Source: Haemophilus haemolyticus (GTDB lineage Bacteria > Pseudomonadota > Gammaproteobacteria > Enterobacterales > Pasteurellaceae). From it: DNA of 64,000 nucleotides. The notes under the pieces were generated by a model. The model saw only the letters and a list, made by a program, of their open reading frames with translations. It was not told the DNA's origin and did not search any database. Shown piece after piece: positions 47,772 through 58,628 of this stretch (its first letter is position 1; each line of letters begins with the position of its first letter). Position numbers and translations under genes: made by a program. Location of the stretch: NCBI RefSeq assembly GCF_001679045.1, contig NZ_LYCK01000001.1, forward strand, positions 287,861-351,860. Direction: 5' to 3'.

Positions 47772-48836
47772 ATGGAAAAACAAATTTTTGAACATGCAGT
47801 CAACGTTGAGGAAGAACAATATCAGCCTAAGCAAGAGTTTCATCATGTAGAAACAAAGCTGGATGAAACATTGGAAGGGGAATTACTTGATGCTCAACTT
47901 GAACAGGCATTGAAACCAAAATCAGGTTTTGGAAAAACGGTATTAAAATTTACCGCACTTTTATTTGGCGCAGCGACAGTTGCGCAATCCGTACAGTGGA
48001 TTTGGGATAGCTATCAACAACATCAATGGATTTATCTTGCTTTTGCTTTAGTCAGTTTAATTGTCATTTTATTGGGGATTAAAGAGATTATTGGTGAGTG
48101 GCGACGTTTAGTTCGTTTAAAAAAACGTGAGCAATTGCAACAACAAAGTCAGCAGATTTGGTTAGAGAGTGCGGTAAAAAATGGTGATGTTTTTTCTGTT
48201 CATAACGTAGAAAAAAGTAAAGTTCTTTGCTTAGATATTGCAAAATCTCTACGTTTGGAAAATGATTCTCCAGCGGTAATTCAATGGCAACACCAATTAA
48301 ATGAAGCTTATTCAGCGAAAGAAATTACGCATTTATTCAGCCGTAATGTTTTGTCTTCTTTTGATGCACAAGCTAAAAAATTGATTAGTAAAATGGCCGC
48401 TGAATCAGCTGTGATTGTCGCGATTAGTCCACTTGCTGTAGTGGATATGTTTTTTATTGCGTGGAGAAATCTTCGATTAATGAATAAGATTGCTGACATT
48501 TATGGGATTGAATTAGGGTATTTTTCACGTATTCGATTGTTAAGAATGGTATTGGTCAATATCGCTTTTGCTGGGGCAACCGAAGTGGCACAAGATATTG
48601 GAATGGATTGGCTTTCTCAAGATGTGACCGCAAAACTTTCTGCGCGTATAGCTCAAGGAATCGGTGTGGGATTGCTCACTGCTAGATTAGGCGTGAAAGC
48701 AATGGAGCTTTGTCGCCCATTAGCATTTCAATTAAATGAAAAACCAAAGCTCTCACATATTCAACAGGAATTACTTAGCTCGGTGAAAGATATTGTTCTC
48801 GGTAAAAATAAGATTTACAAAAAGGAGCAAGTCTGA
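47772..48836 (+). CDS. YcjF-like inner-membrane protein (DUF697 type)
   Basis: 354 residues. A charged N-terminal region (about 60 residues) precedes two membrane segments (FTALLFGAATVAQSVQWIW and WIYLAFALVSLIVILLGI). A C-terminal domain has VIVAISPLAVVDMFFIAWRN and a glycine-rich end, as in E. coli YcjF and the TIGR01620 group. The function is unknown. I chose ATG 47772; a TTG at 47760 is in frame. The stop overlaps the next start by one base (TGATG), so the two genes are translationally coupled. Confidence 0.82.
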   Translation: MEKQIFEHAVNVEEEQYQPKQEFHHVETKLDETLEGELLDAQLEQALKPKSGFGKTVLKFTALLFGAATVAQSVQWIWDSYQQHQWIYLAFALVSLIVILLGIKEIIGEWRRLVRLKKREQLQQQSQQIWLESAVKNGDVFSVHNVEKSKVLCLDIAKSLRLENDSPAVIQWQHQLNEAYSAKEITHLFSRNVLSSFDAQAKKLISKMAAESAVIVAISPLAVVDMFFIAWRNLRLMNKIADIYGIELGYFSRIRLLRMVLVNIAFAGATEVAQDIGMDWLSQDVTAKLSARIAQGIGVGLLTARLGVKAMELCRPLAFQLNEKPKLSHIQQELLSSVKDIVLGKNKIYKKEQV

Positions 48837-49510
48837 TGAAAATCGAGGTTGTTTATCAACATAGCGATTTTATTATTATCAACAAGCCTGAAGGAATTAG
48901 TGTTCATAAAGATCAAGAAGAACAAGGCTTAACAGTACTTGTTGCAAAACAACTGAATGTGCCTAAAGTATGGTTGGTTCATCGCTTGGATAAAGTGACG
49001 TCGGGTCTATTAATTTTGGCACTGAATGCTGAAAGTGCGGCTGAATTTTCACGACTTTTTTCTGAACATAAAATTCATAAAACGTATCTGGCATTAAGTA
49101 ACCAAAAGCCTAAAAAGAAACAAGGTTTGATTATCGGGGATATGAAGAAAGCTCGAGATGGCGCTTGGAAACTTTGCCAAACAAAAGACAATCCCGCAAT
49201 TACGCGTTTCGAAAGTGTAAGCAGTGAGCCTAATTTACGTTTATTTATTTTAAAACCACAAACGGGGAAAACGCATCAATTACGTGTTGCGATGAAAAGT
49301 TTAGGTAGTCCGATTTTAGGCGATGGACTTTATGGTAAAAATACTGAAAAAATTGACCGCACTTATTTGCATGCTGCCCAATTGGAATTTGATTATTTGA
49401 ATGATTTTATTTCGGTAACTTATTTACCCTCTCAAGGTCAATTTTGGATTAAATCCAGTGTGTTTGAGCAAATTAAGGCTTATCTGGCAAAGCCGTTTTT
49501 ATCAAAATAG
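48836..49510 (+). CDS. RluA-family pseudouridine synthase
   Basis: 224 residues of the RluA/TruC type. The catalytic Asp lies in the HRLDKVTSGLLILA motif near residue 52; LKPQTGKTHQLRVAMKSLG and PILGDGLYG are the other family motifs. There is no S4 RNA-binding domain. It is close to the TIGR01621 subgroup, whose RNA target is not established to my knowledge. It overlaps the YcjF-like gene by one base. Confidence 0.9.
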   Translation: MKIEVVYQHSDFIIINKPEGISVHKDQEEQGLTVLVAKQLNVPKVWLVHRLDKVTSGLLILALNAESAAEFSRLFSEHKIHKTYLALSNQKPKKKQGLIIGDMKKARDGAWKLCQTKDNPAITRFESVSSEPNLRLFILKPQTGKTHQLRVAMKSLGSPILGDGLYGKNTEKIDRTYLHAAQLEFDYLNDFISVTYLPSQGQFWIKSSVFEQIKAYLAKPFLSK

Positions 49511-49557
49511 AAATCTCTGTATAATAAAGCCAATTTTACTCTTTAATAGGAACAAAA

Positions 49558-50361
49558 ATGAAATTTATCTCTTTTAATATAAATGGTTTACGTGCTCGTC
49601 CACATCAACTTGAAGCCATTATTGAAAGATATCAGCCAGATGTAATCGGCTTGCAAGAAATTAAAGTCGCTGATGAGGCTTTTCCTTATGAAATTACAGA
49701 AAACTTAGGTTATCACGTATTTCATCACGGACAGAAAGGCCACTATGGCGTAGCATTATTGACTAAACAAGAACCTAAAGCGGTTCGTCGTGGTTTTCCA
49801 ACAGACAATGAAGATGCGCAGAAACGCATTATTATGGCTGATCTTGAAACTGATTTTGGTTTGTTGACTGTCATTAATGGCTATTTTCCTCAAGGGGAAA
49901 GTCGTGCGCACGAGACTAAATTTCCAGCTAAAGAGAAGTTTTATGCGGATCTCCAACAGTATTTAGAAAAAGAACACGATAAATCGAATCCGATTTTAAT
50001 TATGGGTGATATGAATATTAGTCCAAGTGATTTAGATATTGGTATCGGAGATGAAAATCGTAAACGTTGGTTACGCACAGGTAAATGTTCTTTTTTACCT
50101 GAAGAACGAGCGTGGTATCAACGTTTGTACGATTACGGATTAGAAGATAGTTTCCGTAAGCTGAACCCGACAGCAAATGATAAATTCTCGTGGTTTGATT
50201 ACCGTTCTAAAGGTTTTGATGATAATCGAGGTTTACGAATTGATCATATTTTAGTAAGTCAAAAATTAGCTGAACGCTGTGTCGATGTGGGTATTGCACT
50301 AGATATTCGAGCAATGGAAAAACCTTCTGATCACGCACCGATTTGGGCTGAATTTAAATAG
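49558..50361 (+). CDS. xthA: Exodeoxyribonuclease III
   Basis: 267-residue AP endonuclease and 3'-5' exonuclease of base-excision repair (E. coli 268). It shows [15 protein letters not shown], the metal-binding Glu of [31 protein letters not shown] and the catalytic SDHAPI motif at the end. The start follows AGGAACAAAA. The next gene starts 9 bases downstream, so they are likely co-transcribed. Confidence 0.96.
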   Translation: MKFISFNINGLRARPHQLEAIIERYQPDVIGLQEIKVADEAFPYEITENLGYHVFHHGQKGHYGVALLTKQEPKAVRRGFPTDNEDAQKRIIMADLETDFGLLTVINGYFPQGESRAHETKFPAKEKFYADLQQYLEKEHDKSNPILIMGDMNISPSDLDIGIGDENRKRWLRTGKCSFLPEERAWYQRLYDYGLEDSFRKLNPTANDKFSWFDYRSKGFDDNRGLRIDHILVSQKLAERCVDVGIALDIRAMEKPSDHAPIWAEFK

Positions 50362-50370
50362 GAAAGTGAA

Positions 50371-51147
50371 ATGGATATGGCAAATTGGCAGAATTATCGT
50401 TCTACCGTGAATGGTATGCCCGCCGTTTTTACCGCAAATATTGAAGATGTTGAAAAATATCACGGTAAAGATCTCGATAAAATAGTGCAATTCACTATCG
50501 CTTATAAAGCAGATGATGAAACAGGTTTGCCCTCAGAAGTTGAATACGATAAGTTAATTAATCATATATTTAAAATTCTGGCGCAATTAACCGCACTTCC
50601 GAATGTATTTTTTGCGGGACATTTTATTTGTAATTCCCAAGCGAAAATGCATTTTTACTGTGAGCATGAAAATCTTATTGTAGAAACTTTACAACAAATT
50701 GATTTTGTTAAAGATATTAATGTGCAAAAGGATTTAAGTTGGGATACTTATTTTGACTTTTTGCTTGCTTCTCCATTAGAGATTAAATTAAATGCAACGG
50801 AAGAGTTACTTGATTTGCTGAAAAATAAAGATCGTGATTTAAGTGATACGTATCTGGTGGAGCATAGTTTTCATTTTGATGAAGAAGAAAAAATGTTCCC
50901 TTTTATGGATGAACTTAGTTTAGGGGATTATTCTTTCACGACATTACAATATTCCGCACAAGCTATTCAGTTTAATGAAGATGATGAACCTTATTTCTTG
51001 GTGAAATTAGAGCAAGAAATTTCATTAGATAATGGTGAGATTTTTGAACAAGTAGAACGGTTTGAAAAACTGGCTGGACAATTTGCGGGAGAGTATATCG
51101 GCTGGGAATGTGATTCTTTGATGGATGCGAATAAGCAGCTGAATTAG
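50371..51147 (+). CDS. Conserved protein of unknown function (TIGR01619-like)
   Basis: 258 residues, acidic, with no signal peptide or membrane segment. I recognise it as the conserved Haemophilus protein family that pairs with xthA, but no function. It contains [20 protein letters not shown] and a strongly acidic middle ([16 protein letters not shown]). The N-terminal half appears to contain a DUF695-like region, from memory only. The start follows AGGAAAGTG. It ends at a bidirectional terminator facing mreD. Confidence 0.7.
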   Translation: MDMANWQNYRSTVNGMPAVFTANIEDVEKYHGKDLDKIVQFTIAYKADDETGLPSEVEYDKLINHIFKILAQLTALPNVFFAGHFICNSQAKMHFYCEHENLIVETLQQIDFVKDINVQKDLSWDTYFDFLLASPLEIKLNATEELLDLLKNKDRDLSDTYLVEHSFHFDEEEKMFPFMDELSLGDYSFTTLQYSAQAIQFNEDDEPYFLVKLEQEISLDNGEIFEQVERFEKLAGQFAGEYIGWECDSLMDANKQLN

Positions 51148-51171
51148 TTCTTTTAGATACTCGTAAGTCAT

Positions 51172-51201
51172 AAAAAAGAGAGATATTTATCTCTCTTTTT
51201 T
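51172..51201. terminator. Bidirectional terminator between the unknown gene and mreD
   Basis: A near-perfect palindrome AAAAGAGAGATA / TATCTCTCTTTT with T-runs on both strands. The mreD stop codon overlaps its edge. Confidence 0.85.
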
Positions 51202-51688
51202 AATGTAATTTAACTTTTCTGCGCATTTTACGCATTAATAAAAATACCCATGGCCATAGTATTCCCGACGCTAAAGCCCCAAAGATTTCTTGCCAGTTAA
51301 AAAATGCGGTATGCAGGGAGAATTCGACTAAGAAAATAGCTAATCTGACAATAAATACAAACGCAATCACTAAAAGACTTTGAAACCAAAGCGATAAATT
51401 TCTGAGTACGAGATAGTTTTTTGCCACAAAATAAATTGTCACAGAAAGGACTAGGGCATGAATACCTAATGTGGAACCTAGGATTAAATCCCATACCAGA
51501 CCTAATAAAAATGCCCATCCAATACTGACTTTATTTGGAATAGCCAGAACCCAGTAAAGTAAAACGAGAACTAACCAAGCAGGCTTAAATGCCTGAAAAC
51601 CAAGTGGCCAGGGGGCGAGTTCTAGCACTAATGCCACGACAAAGAAGCTTAAAATTGTGAGCCATTGTAAAATAAAGCGAGTTTGCAT
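51200..51688 (-). CDS. mreD: Rod-shape protein MreD
   Basis: 162 residues with about five membrane segments (LTILSFFVVALVLELAPWPL, WLVLVLLYWVLAIPNKVSIG) in the inner membrane. It is part of the elongasome with MreB, MreC, PBP2 and RodA. The C-terminus is Lys/Arg-rich. It abuts mreC, sharing one base with its stop (51688), so the pair is translationally coupled. Confidence 0.93.
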   Translation of the reverse strand: MQTRFILQWLTILSFFVVALVLELAPWPLGFQAFKPAWLVLVLLYWVLAIPNKVSIGWAFLLGLVWDLILGSTLGIHALVLSVTIYFVAKNYLVLRNLSLWFQSLLVIAFVFIVRLAIFLVEFSLHTAFFNWQEIFGALASGILWPWVFLLMRKMRRKVKLH

Positions 51689-52743
51689 TAATCTTCTTCC
51701 CTATGTTCTTGTTGTTCTGACGGTACAGCTTCTTCATTTTGCGGTGCGTCGGTTGGAATTTCAGGTTCAACCGTTGATTGATCCTTATTTTCTTGAAGAT
51801 TATCGTCTGTTAACGGGGCTTTTTTTACTTTGTAATCAGCTTCATTCGCTTGGCTTTCTAAACGTTTTTGCACTAAATTACGCACTTCTTCTGGAGACAT
51901 AGATTTTACTTTAGACATATCTAAATTGCTTGGCCAAAGTAGTAATACATAGCGTAAGCGTTCAAGGGCTGCGAGAGGTTTGGCTTTGACAGTTGCAAAG
52001 TAATTGGAACCATCGCGTGAAACGCTTTGTACAACCGCTACTGGATAGCCTTCAAGGAAGCGGCCACCAAGACCTGACGTTACAAGCAAGTCGCCTTTTT
52101 CGATATCCACAGAACGAGGTACATTATCAAGAGTTAGCTCATCAGTATGTCCAGTTCCACTTGCAATGACGCGAACATCGTTACGTAGAACTTGTACTGG
52201 AATAGAATGAGTGACATCAGTTAAAAGCAACACTCTGCTTGTATTTTCACCCACAGAAATAATTTGACCAATGACGCCTTTTTCATCAATTACAGGCTGA
52301 CCTACATAAGCACCGTCTTTTTCGCCTTGGTTAATAACAATTTGTTGACGATAAATATCAGTTTCTGCAGTTAAAATTTCCGCAATCTTTTTGTATTCAT
52401 CGGTGCGTAAAGGGGAGTTTAACAATAAACGTAAACGTTGATTCTCGACTTTGAGTTGATCTAGTAAGAGTAAATCTGCATTTTTTTCACGTAATTGTTC
52501 GCGTAATACTTTATTTTCGATTTGTAATTTACTGGTATCCACTAAATTATCTGATACCCCATCTAATACGGTACGAGGGCTATTGGCAAGATAATAGAGC
52601 CCACCCACTGCAGTTTCCATAGCACTGCGAGCTTTAGTCATTGAATTAGTTTGACCATCAGCTAAGATGAAAGAAAGGGAAGCGGCTACAGCTAATAATA
52701 ATCGAATGCCAAGCGGGGGGGCTTTACCGAAAATAGGCTTCAT
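51688..52743 (-). CDS. mreC: Rod-shape protein MreC
   Basis: 351 residues: one N-terminal membrane segment (LGIRLLLAVAASLSFILADG), a coiled coil (about residues 65-110) and a periplasmic double beta-barrel with VGQPVIDEKGVIGQIISVG and the RSVDIEKGDLLVTSGLGG stretch. It links MreB to PBP2. The final 40 or so residues are acidic, Gln- and Glu-rich and low in complexity, which is a Haemophilus feature. A hairpin separates it from mreB. Confidence 0.95.
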   Translation of the reverse strand: MKPIFGKAPPLGIRLLLAVAASLSFILADGQTNSMTKARSAMETAVGGLYYLANSPRTVLDGVSDNLVDTSKLQIENKVLREQLREKNADLLLLDQLKVENQRLRLLLNSPLRTDEYKKIAEILTAETDIYRQQIVINQGEKDGAYVGQPVIDEKGVIGQIISVGENTSRVLLLTDVTHSIPVQVLRNDVRVIASGTGHTDELTLDNVPRSVDIEKGDLLVTSGLGGRFLEGYPVAVVQSVSRDGSNYFATVKAKPLAALERLRYVLLLWPSNLDMSKVKSMSPEEVRNLVQKRLESQANEADYKVKKAPLTDDNLQENKDQSTVEPEIPTDAPQNEEAVPSEQQEHREED

Positions 52744-52777
52744 TAAGCGTCCTACGTTGAGATAAAAAGATTAAAAG

Positions 52778-52812
52778 GAAAAGTGCGGTCATTTTTAACC
52801 GCACTTTTTATT
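52778..52812 (-). terminator. Uptake-signal hairpin between mreB and mreC
   Basis: Inverted exact cores at 52781-52789 and 52799-52807 form a stem with flanking T-run on the minus strand. In an operon this would act as partial terminator, giving more mreB than mreC and mreD. Confidence 0.65.
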
Positions 52813-52823
52813 TTTGGTCTAAA

Positions 52824-53891
<1,068 letters not shown>

Positions 53892-54013
53892 CTAAAATCA
53901 GAGTTAATTTTGCTTGGCTGAAAAAGTGAAATTATCTCATCGCCAAGCACGCAAAAAAATTGTGCTAAATGTACCAAAAAATGTGTTGAAATTACAGTTG
54001 TTTTTCGTGTTTT

Positions 54014-55792
54014 TTACGTTAGTTGCCACTGGCCTTTATCTTGTAGAGTCAGTTGTTGCTGATGTAAAGCTTTCAGCGTTGAACGGTGGCCAACACTGAT
54101 TAGCGTGGTTTTTGGTAGCTCTTGTTTTAATAGTTGATACATCGCAAATTCTAAACCTTCATCCATGCTTGCTGTGGCTTCATCTAAGAAGGCTACGGCA
54201 GGTTTGTGTAGAATCAAACGAGCAAACGCTAAACGCTGTTGCTCACCAAGCGAAAGAATACGCGTCCAGTCTTGTGCTTTTTCTAATTGTTCAGCCAAGT
54301 GTCCCAGTTGCACTTTATTTAGTATTTCTACTGCTTGCGTATGTGAAATATTGTCAGGCTTATTGGGATAAGTTAATGCTGAAATCAAATTTCCTTGTGG
54401 CACATAGGGTTTTTGCGATAAGAAAAGTTGACTGTTTATTGGGCAACTCACTTCACCTTCTGCGTAGCTCCAGAGCCCAGCGATTGTTCGTAAAAGTGTC
54501 GTTTTCCCTGCACCAGATTTTCCTTGAATGAGTAAACTACTTCCTTGCGGTAGCGTAATGTTGAGATCTTCTACCAGAGTGTAACCTAATGGATTTTTAA
54601 CACTTAAGTTGTTGAAAATAACATCTGTAGGGTGATTGTGGATTTGTATTTGCGATTCATGATTCACCATTTCAATGGCGTAGCTGAAACCGGTTAAACG
54701 ATCGAGCGTCGCTTTATACCCTGCAAAACTATCATAAGTATTACGGAAAAATGAAAGATTGCTGTGCAATTTTCCAAATACTTGTAAAGTTTGCATTAAA
54801 TCACCGAGTTTTATTTGTTTTTCAAAGTAACGTCCAACTTGAATTAACAATGGAAAAACAACAGAAACTTGACTTACAACTAAGTTAAATCCTGAAAATT
54901 TTAGCGTTCTAAATACTATGACCCACATGTTATGGATGACAGCATTGAATTGTTGGTAAAGCTGATTTTTTTCTACTTTTTCACCTGCATAAAAAGCAAT
55001 GCTTTCGGCATATTCTTTTATGCGAATTAAAGAATAACGGTAGTTTGCGTTTAAGTGTTCATTAATAAAATTTAACGATATTAATGGACGACCGAGCCAA
55101 AATGCAATGAGGGTAGTGAAAATGACATAGCCAAACACTAAGAACACCATCATATGTGGAATTTCCACGCCAACTACTATCATTGGACCGGCTAATCCCC
55201 ATAACAAAATCGTGTAAGAGATCATAGAGGTGACAGCATCAATGACTCCGGTGCTTAAAGAAAGCGTGGTTTTTACATAAGATTGGACATCTTGTTGAAT
55301 ACGTTGATCGGGGTTATCTAGGTTTTCTGATAAATACTGTGTTTTATAATAGGCTCTATGTGCCATCCATTTATCAACAAGCTGCTCATTAAGCCACTCA
55401 ATCCAGTTGATGACGAAACGTTGCTCTAAATAATAGCTTACTAATGCTACTGAAACAGAACTTGCGGCAATGACACAGAACAAGCCCATTTGTTGCCAAA
55501 ATACATGTTCATTAAATTCTTGCAATGATGTGTACATATTTTTGTACCACTCAGAATGTACAAGGCTGATACGTACGCTGAGTAATGTCATCGCAACAAT
55601 AAGCAGAAAGAATAGGATAGGTTTTATGCTGCGTTTAGGTGAAAGATAGCCACCTGCAAACATCCAAAATTGTTTTCCCCATTGGGTAAAACGCACCAAA
55701 AGAAAAATGCCAAAACTAAAGACGACAGAGGTGATGGCTAGCGTTTGTAAAATCCAAATAAGAGAAGTAATGGCTTCTTGGCCGTAATCCAT
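54014..55792 (-). CDS. SbmA/BacA-like ABC transporter with fused ATPase
   Basis: 592 residues. The N-terminal membrane domain (about six segments, ABC_membrane_2 type, as in YddA, SbmA and BacA) contains the family stretch LVDKWMAHRAYYKTQYLSEN. The ATPase domain has Walker A GKSGAGKTT, signature LSLGEQQRLAFARL and Walker B AFLDEATASMDE. The substrate is unknown; relatives move peptides, cobalamin or fatty acyl-CoA. I chose ATG 55792: the frame extends to 55885, but that stretch is a terminator-like hairpin made of uptake signals. Transcribed toward mreB. Confidence 0.85.
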   Translation of the reverse strand: MDYGQEAITSLIWILQTLAITSVVFSFGIFLLVRFTQWGKQFWMFAGGYLSPKRSIKPILFFLLIVAMTLLSVRISLVHSEWYKNMYTSLQEFNEHVFWQQMGLFCVIAASSVSVALVSYYLEQRFVINWIEWLNEQLVDKWMAHRAYYKTQYLSENLDNPDQRIQQDVQSYVKTTLSLSTGVIDAVTSMISYTILLWGLAGPMIVVGVEIPHMMVFLVFGYVIFTTLIAFWLGRPLISLNFINEHLNANYRYSLIRIKEYAESIAFYAGEKVEKNQLYQQFNAVIHNMWVIVFRTLKFSGFNLVVSQVSVVFPLLIQVGRYFEKQIKLGDLMQTLQVFGKLHSNLSFFRNTYDSFAGYKATLDRLTGFSYAIEMVNHESQIQIHNHPTDVIFNNLSVKNPLGYTLVEDLNITLPQGSSLLIQGKSGAGKTTLLRTIAGLWSYAEGEVSCPINSQLFLSQKPYVPQGNLISALTYPNKPDNISHTQAVEILNKVQLGHLAEQLEKAQDWTRILSLGEQQRLAFARLILHKPAVAFLDEATASMDEGLEFAMYQLLKQELPKTTLISVGHRSTLKALHQQQLTLQDKGQWQLT

Positions 55793-55810
55793 AAATATTC
55801 CATCCGAGAT

Positions 55811-55841
55811 AAAAGTGCGGTGAAAAATAACCGCACTTTTT
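55811..55841 (-). repeat. Uptake-signal hairpin in the leader of the SbmA-like gene
   Basis: Inverted exact cores at 55812-55820 and 55830-55838 with A and T runs at the edges, about 20 bases upstream of the chosen start codon. Transcription from above would meet a terminator-like stem. Confidence 0.7.
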
Positions 55842-55997
55842 ATAAAAGGGTCAAAAATTTTTGGTATTGTAGAGTCTATGCTCAATTTCGCAAGAAAAAA
55901 TGTGACGAACGTATCATTTTTTGAGTTTGGTTAAGGTTTTCAAAAAACAACTTGGATATAATCCGAAGGAGTTAAATTTCATTTTTAAGGGGTCAAT

Positions 55998-57653
55998 ATG
56001 AGTGATATTGCAATCACGATTAGTCTTCTTGCCCTTGTTGCCGTAATCGGTTTATGGATCGGGCATTGGAAGATTCGTGGGGTTGGGCTTGGTATCGGTG
56101 GTGTGCTGTTTGGCGGCATCATTGTGGCTCATTTCACCAATCAATATGGTTTGCAACTAGATGCGCGTACGTTGCATTTTGTGCAGGAATTTGGCTTGAT
56201 TCTGTTCGTTTATACGATTGGGATTCAGGTTGGGCCTGGCTTTTTTGCATCTTTAAGAAAATCAGGTTTAAAACTCAATGCTTTTGCCATTTTAATCGTT
56301 GTTCTGGGTTCTGTTGCTGCGGTGATCGTGCATAAGGTTGCGGATGTTCCGTTAGATATTGCACTTGGTATTTATGCGGGGGCGGTAACTAACACGCCAG
56401 CCCTTGGTGCTGGTCAGCAAATTTTGACTGAACTTGGCGTGCAACAAACTACAGTGACAATGGGGATGTCTTATGCGATGGCTTACCCATTCGGGATTTG
56501 TGGTATTTTGCTTGCAATGTGGTTAATCCGCCTATTTTTTAAAGTCAAAGTGGACGATGAAGCCGCTCGTTTTAATGCAGAGAGCGGTCAAGAAAAAGAA
56601 AGTTTGCATAACATTTCAGTGAAAGTGACTAACCAAAATTTAGATGGTTTAACGCTGATTGAAGTGCCTGGATTTAGTGATGAGGAAGTGGTTTGCTCTC
56701 GCCTAAAACGTGAGGACATGGAAATTGTTCCAAAGGCTAGCACAGAAATTCGTACCAATGATATTTTGCAATTAGTCGGCGATGATGCCGCTCTATCCAA
56801 AATGCGCTTGATTATTGGTCATGAGGTAGATGCGCCAACATCTTCTTATAGTGGAGAGATTCGTGCCGAACGTGTAGTGGTTACTAATGAAAAAGTCTTA
56901 GGTAAAAAGATCCGCACGTTGGGTATTCATCAAAAATATGGTGTGGTGATTTCTCGCTTGAATCGAGCGGGTATTGAATTAGTGCCAACAGCGAATACAA
57001 CTTTGCAATTTGGTGACGTACTTCATATGGTGGGGCATACCGATGTGCTAAATAAAGCTATTTCCGTAATTGGCAATGCACAACAAAAATTGCTTCAAGT
57101 GCAAATGTTACCTGTGTTCATCGGTATTGGTTTAGGTGTGCTTGTCGGCTCGATCCCATTCTATATTCCAGGTTTCCCCGTTGCGTTAAAATTAGGGCTT
57201 GCTGGTGGGCCATTAGTCGTTGCGTTGATTTTAGCGAGAATTGGCACGATTGGTAAACTTTACTGGTTTATGCCACCTAGTGCTAACTTGGCATTGCGCG
57301 AAATAGGGATTGTTCTTTTCTTGGCTGTGGTAGGTTTAAAATCAGGCGGAAGTTTCTTTGATACCTTGTTGAATGGCTCAGGTCTTGAATGGATGGGATA
57401 CGGTATTTTTATCACCTTTATTCCATTAATGATTACTGGTATTTTGGCTCGTCTATATGGCAAACTGAATTACCTTACAATCTGTGGTTTACTTGCAGGT
57501 TCCATGACAGATCCTCCTGCTTTAGCATTTGCTAATGAAATTAAAGAAGATAACGGTGCAGCAGCACTTTCTTATGCCACTGTGTATCCATTGGTGATGT
57601 TCTTGCGGATAATGTCGCCGCAGTTATTAGCAGTGCTATTGTGGGCAGCATAG
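55998..57653 (+). CDS. YidE/YbjL-type transporter with two RCK_C domains
   Basis: 551-residue inner-membrane protein of the aspartate:alanine exchanger (AAE) family. Two membrane bundles (each about five segments, with the repeated motif [13 protein letters not shown] / [14 protein letters not shown]) flank a cytoplasmic part with two RCK_C domains (about residues 205-370, DLLQLVGDD-like [13 protein letters not shown] and [13 protein letters not shown]). The substrate is unknown. The start follows AAGGGGTCAAT. It diverges from the SbmA-like gene. A terminator follows. Confidence 0.9.
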   Translation: MSDIAITISLLALVAVIGLWIGHWKIRGVGLGIGGVLFGGIIVAHFTNQYGLQLDARTLHFVQEFGLILFVYTIGIQVGPGFFASLRKSGLKLNAFAILIVVLGSVAAVIVHKVADVPLDIALGIYAGAVTNTPALGAGQQILTELGVQQTTVTMGMSYAMAYPFGICGILLAMWLIRLFFKVKVDDEAARFNAESGQEKESLHNISVKVTNQNLDGLTLIEVPGFSDEEVVCSRLKREDMEIVPKASTEIRTNDILQLVGDDAALSKMRLIIGHEVDAPTSSYSGEIRAERVVVTNEKVLGKKIRTLGIHQKYGVVISRLNRAGIELVPTANTTLQFGDVLHMVGHTDVLNKAISVIGNAQQKLLQVQMLPVFIGIGLGVLVGSIPFYIPGFPVALKLGLAGGPLVVALILARIGTIGKLYWFMPPSANLALREIGIVLFLAVVGLKSGGSFFDTLLNGSGLEWMGYGIFITFIPLMITGILARLYGKLNYLTICGLLAGSMTDPPALAFANEIKEDNGAAALSYATVYPLVMFLRIMSPQLLAVLLWAA

Positions 57654-57681
57654 TCAAAATAAGTTCAATTTATACAAACAA

Positions 57682-57710
57682 AAGCGCGGTTAATTTCGCG
57701 CTTATTTTTT
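57682..57710 (+). terminator. Terminator of the YidE-type gene
   Basis: Stem AAGCGCG / CGCGCTT around GTTAATTT is followed by ATTTTTT. The rsfS promoter must lie in the 68 bases after it. Confidence 0.85.
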
Positions 57711-57778
57711 GCGTGGATTTTGCGCGAGAGGGTATTCAATGATAGAATCTCGCACTTTTATTGCGAAGCGAGAACAAA

Positions 57779-58087
57779 ATGGCACTAGTTGAATTTTTGA
57801 TGAAAACCTTAGATGGCTTAAAGGGAACAGATATTGTACATTTTGATGTACGTGGAAAATCCTCGATTACGGATAATATGATTATTTGCACGGGTACATC
57901 GAGCCGCCAAGTTTCTGCAATGGCAGATAATTTAATTACAGAATGTAAAAAAGCAGGTTTTGAAACTTTTGGTGAAGAAGGTAAAAATACTGCAGATTGG
58001 ATTGTGGTGGATCTTGGTCAAGCAATCGTACATATCATGCAACGTGACGCGCGTGAAATGTATCAATTAGAGAAACTTTGGGCGTAA
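57779..58087 (+). CDS. rsfS: Ribosomal silencing factor RsfS
   Basis: 102 residues. It binds ribosomal protein L14 and blocks joining of the subunits when nutrients are short. The family stretch DIVHFDVRGKSSITDNMIIC, the CTGTSSRQVSAMADN motif and DWIVVDLGQAIVHIMQ are all present. ATG 57779 gives the usual family length; a frame six codons longer exists. First in the rsfS-rlmH-mrdA-rodA-rlpA-dacA-ybeD block conserved in E. coli. Confidence 0.96.
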   Translation: MALVEFLMKTLDGLKGTDIVHFDVRGKSSITDNMIICTGTSSRQVSAMADNLITECKKAGFETFGEEGKNTADWIVVDLGQAIVHIMQRDAREMYQLEKLWA

Positions 58088-58095
58088 ATTTTAGT

Positions 58096-58125
58096 AAAGT
58101 GCGGTGAAAAATAACCGCACTTTTT
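58096..58125 (+). terminator. Uptake-signal hairpin between rsfS and rlmH
   Basis: Inverted exact cores at 58097-58105 and 58114-58122 form a stem followed by TTTTT, 9 bases after the rsfS stop and 16 bases before rlmH. As the block is an operon elsewhere, this may be a partial terminator. Confidence 0.65.
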
Positions 58126-58140
58126 AGATAAGGATGACTT

Positions 58141-58608
58141 GTGAAAATCACGTTAATTGCTGTCGGAACAAAAATGCCTTCTTGGGTTACAACGGGTTTT
58201 GAGGAATATCAACGCCGTTTCCCAAAAGATATGCCTTTTGAACTGATTGAAATCCCAGCAGGCAAGCGTGGAAAAAATGCTGATATTAAACGTATTTTAG
58301 AGCAAGAAGGTAAGGCAATGTTAGCCGCCTGTGGAAAAGGCAAAGTCGTGATGTTAGATATTCCAGGTAAACCTTGGACCACACCGCAGTTAGCCGAGCA
58401 ATTAGAAGCCTGGAAAAACGATGGCCGTGATGTATGTTTGTTGATCGGTGGGCCAGAGGGACTTTCGCCTGAATGTAAAGCAGCTGCAGAGCAAAGCTGG
58501 TCGCTTTCACCATTGACATTACCTCACCCGCTTGTTCGTGTTGTGGTGGCTGAAAGTTTATATCGTGCGTGGTCGCTCACGACTAATCATCCTTATCACC
58601 GAGAATAG
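58141..58608 (+). CDS. rlmH: 23S rRNA (pseudouridine1915-N3) methyltransferase
   Basis: 155-residue SPOUT methyltransferase that modifies 23S rRNA helix 69 on whole ribosomes. It shows [12 protein letters not shown], the [16 protein letters not shown] knot motif with its SAM loop, and the invariant [15 protein letters not shown] end. It starts at GTG 58141 after AAGGATGACTT, so the start is non-ATG. RsfS directly upstream also acts on the ribosome. Confidence 0.96.
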   Translation: MKITLIAVGTKMPSWVTTGFEEYQRRFPKDMPFELIEIPAGKRGKNADIKRILEQEGKAMLAACGKGKVVMLDIPGKPWTTPQLAEQLEAWKNDGRDVCLLIGGPEGLSPECKAAAEQSWSLSPLTLPHPLVRVVVAESLYRAWSLTTNHPYHRE

Positions 58609-58628
58609 TAAATCCTCATTTTAGTCAG

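Noticed and set aside
54014..54099. Plus-strand frame 53914-54099 next to mreB as a small gene
   Set aside because: It overlaps the end of the SbmA-like gene on the other strand and shows no family motif.
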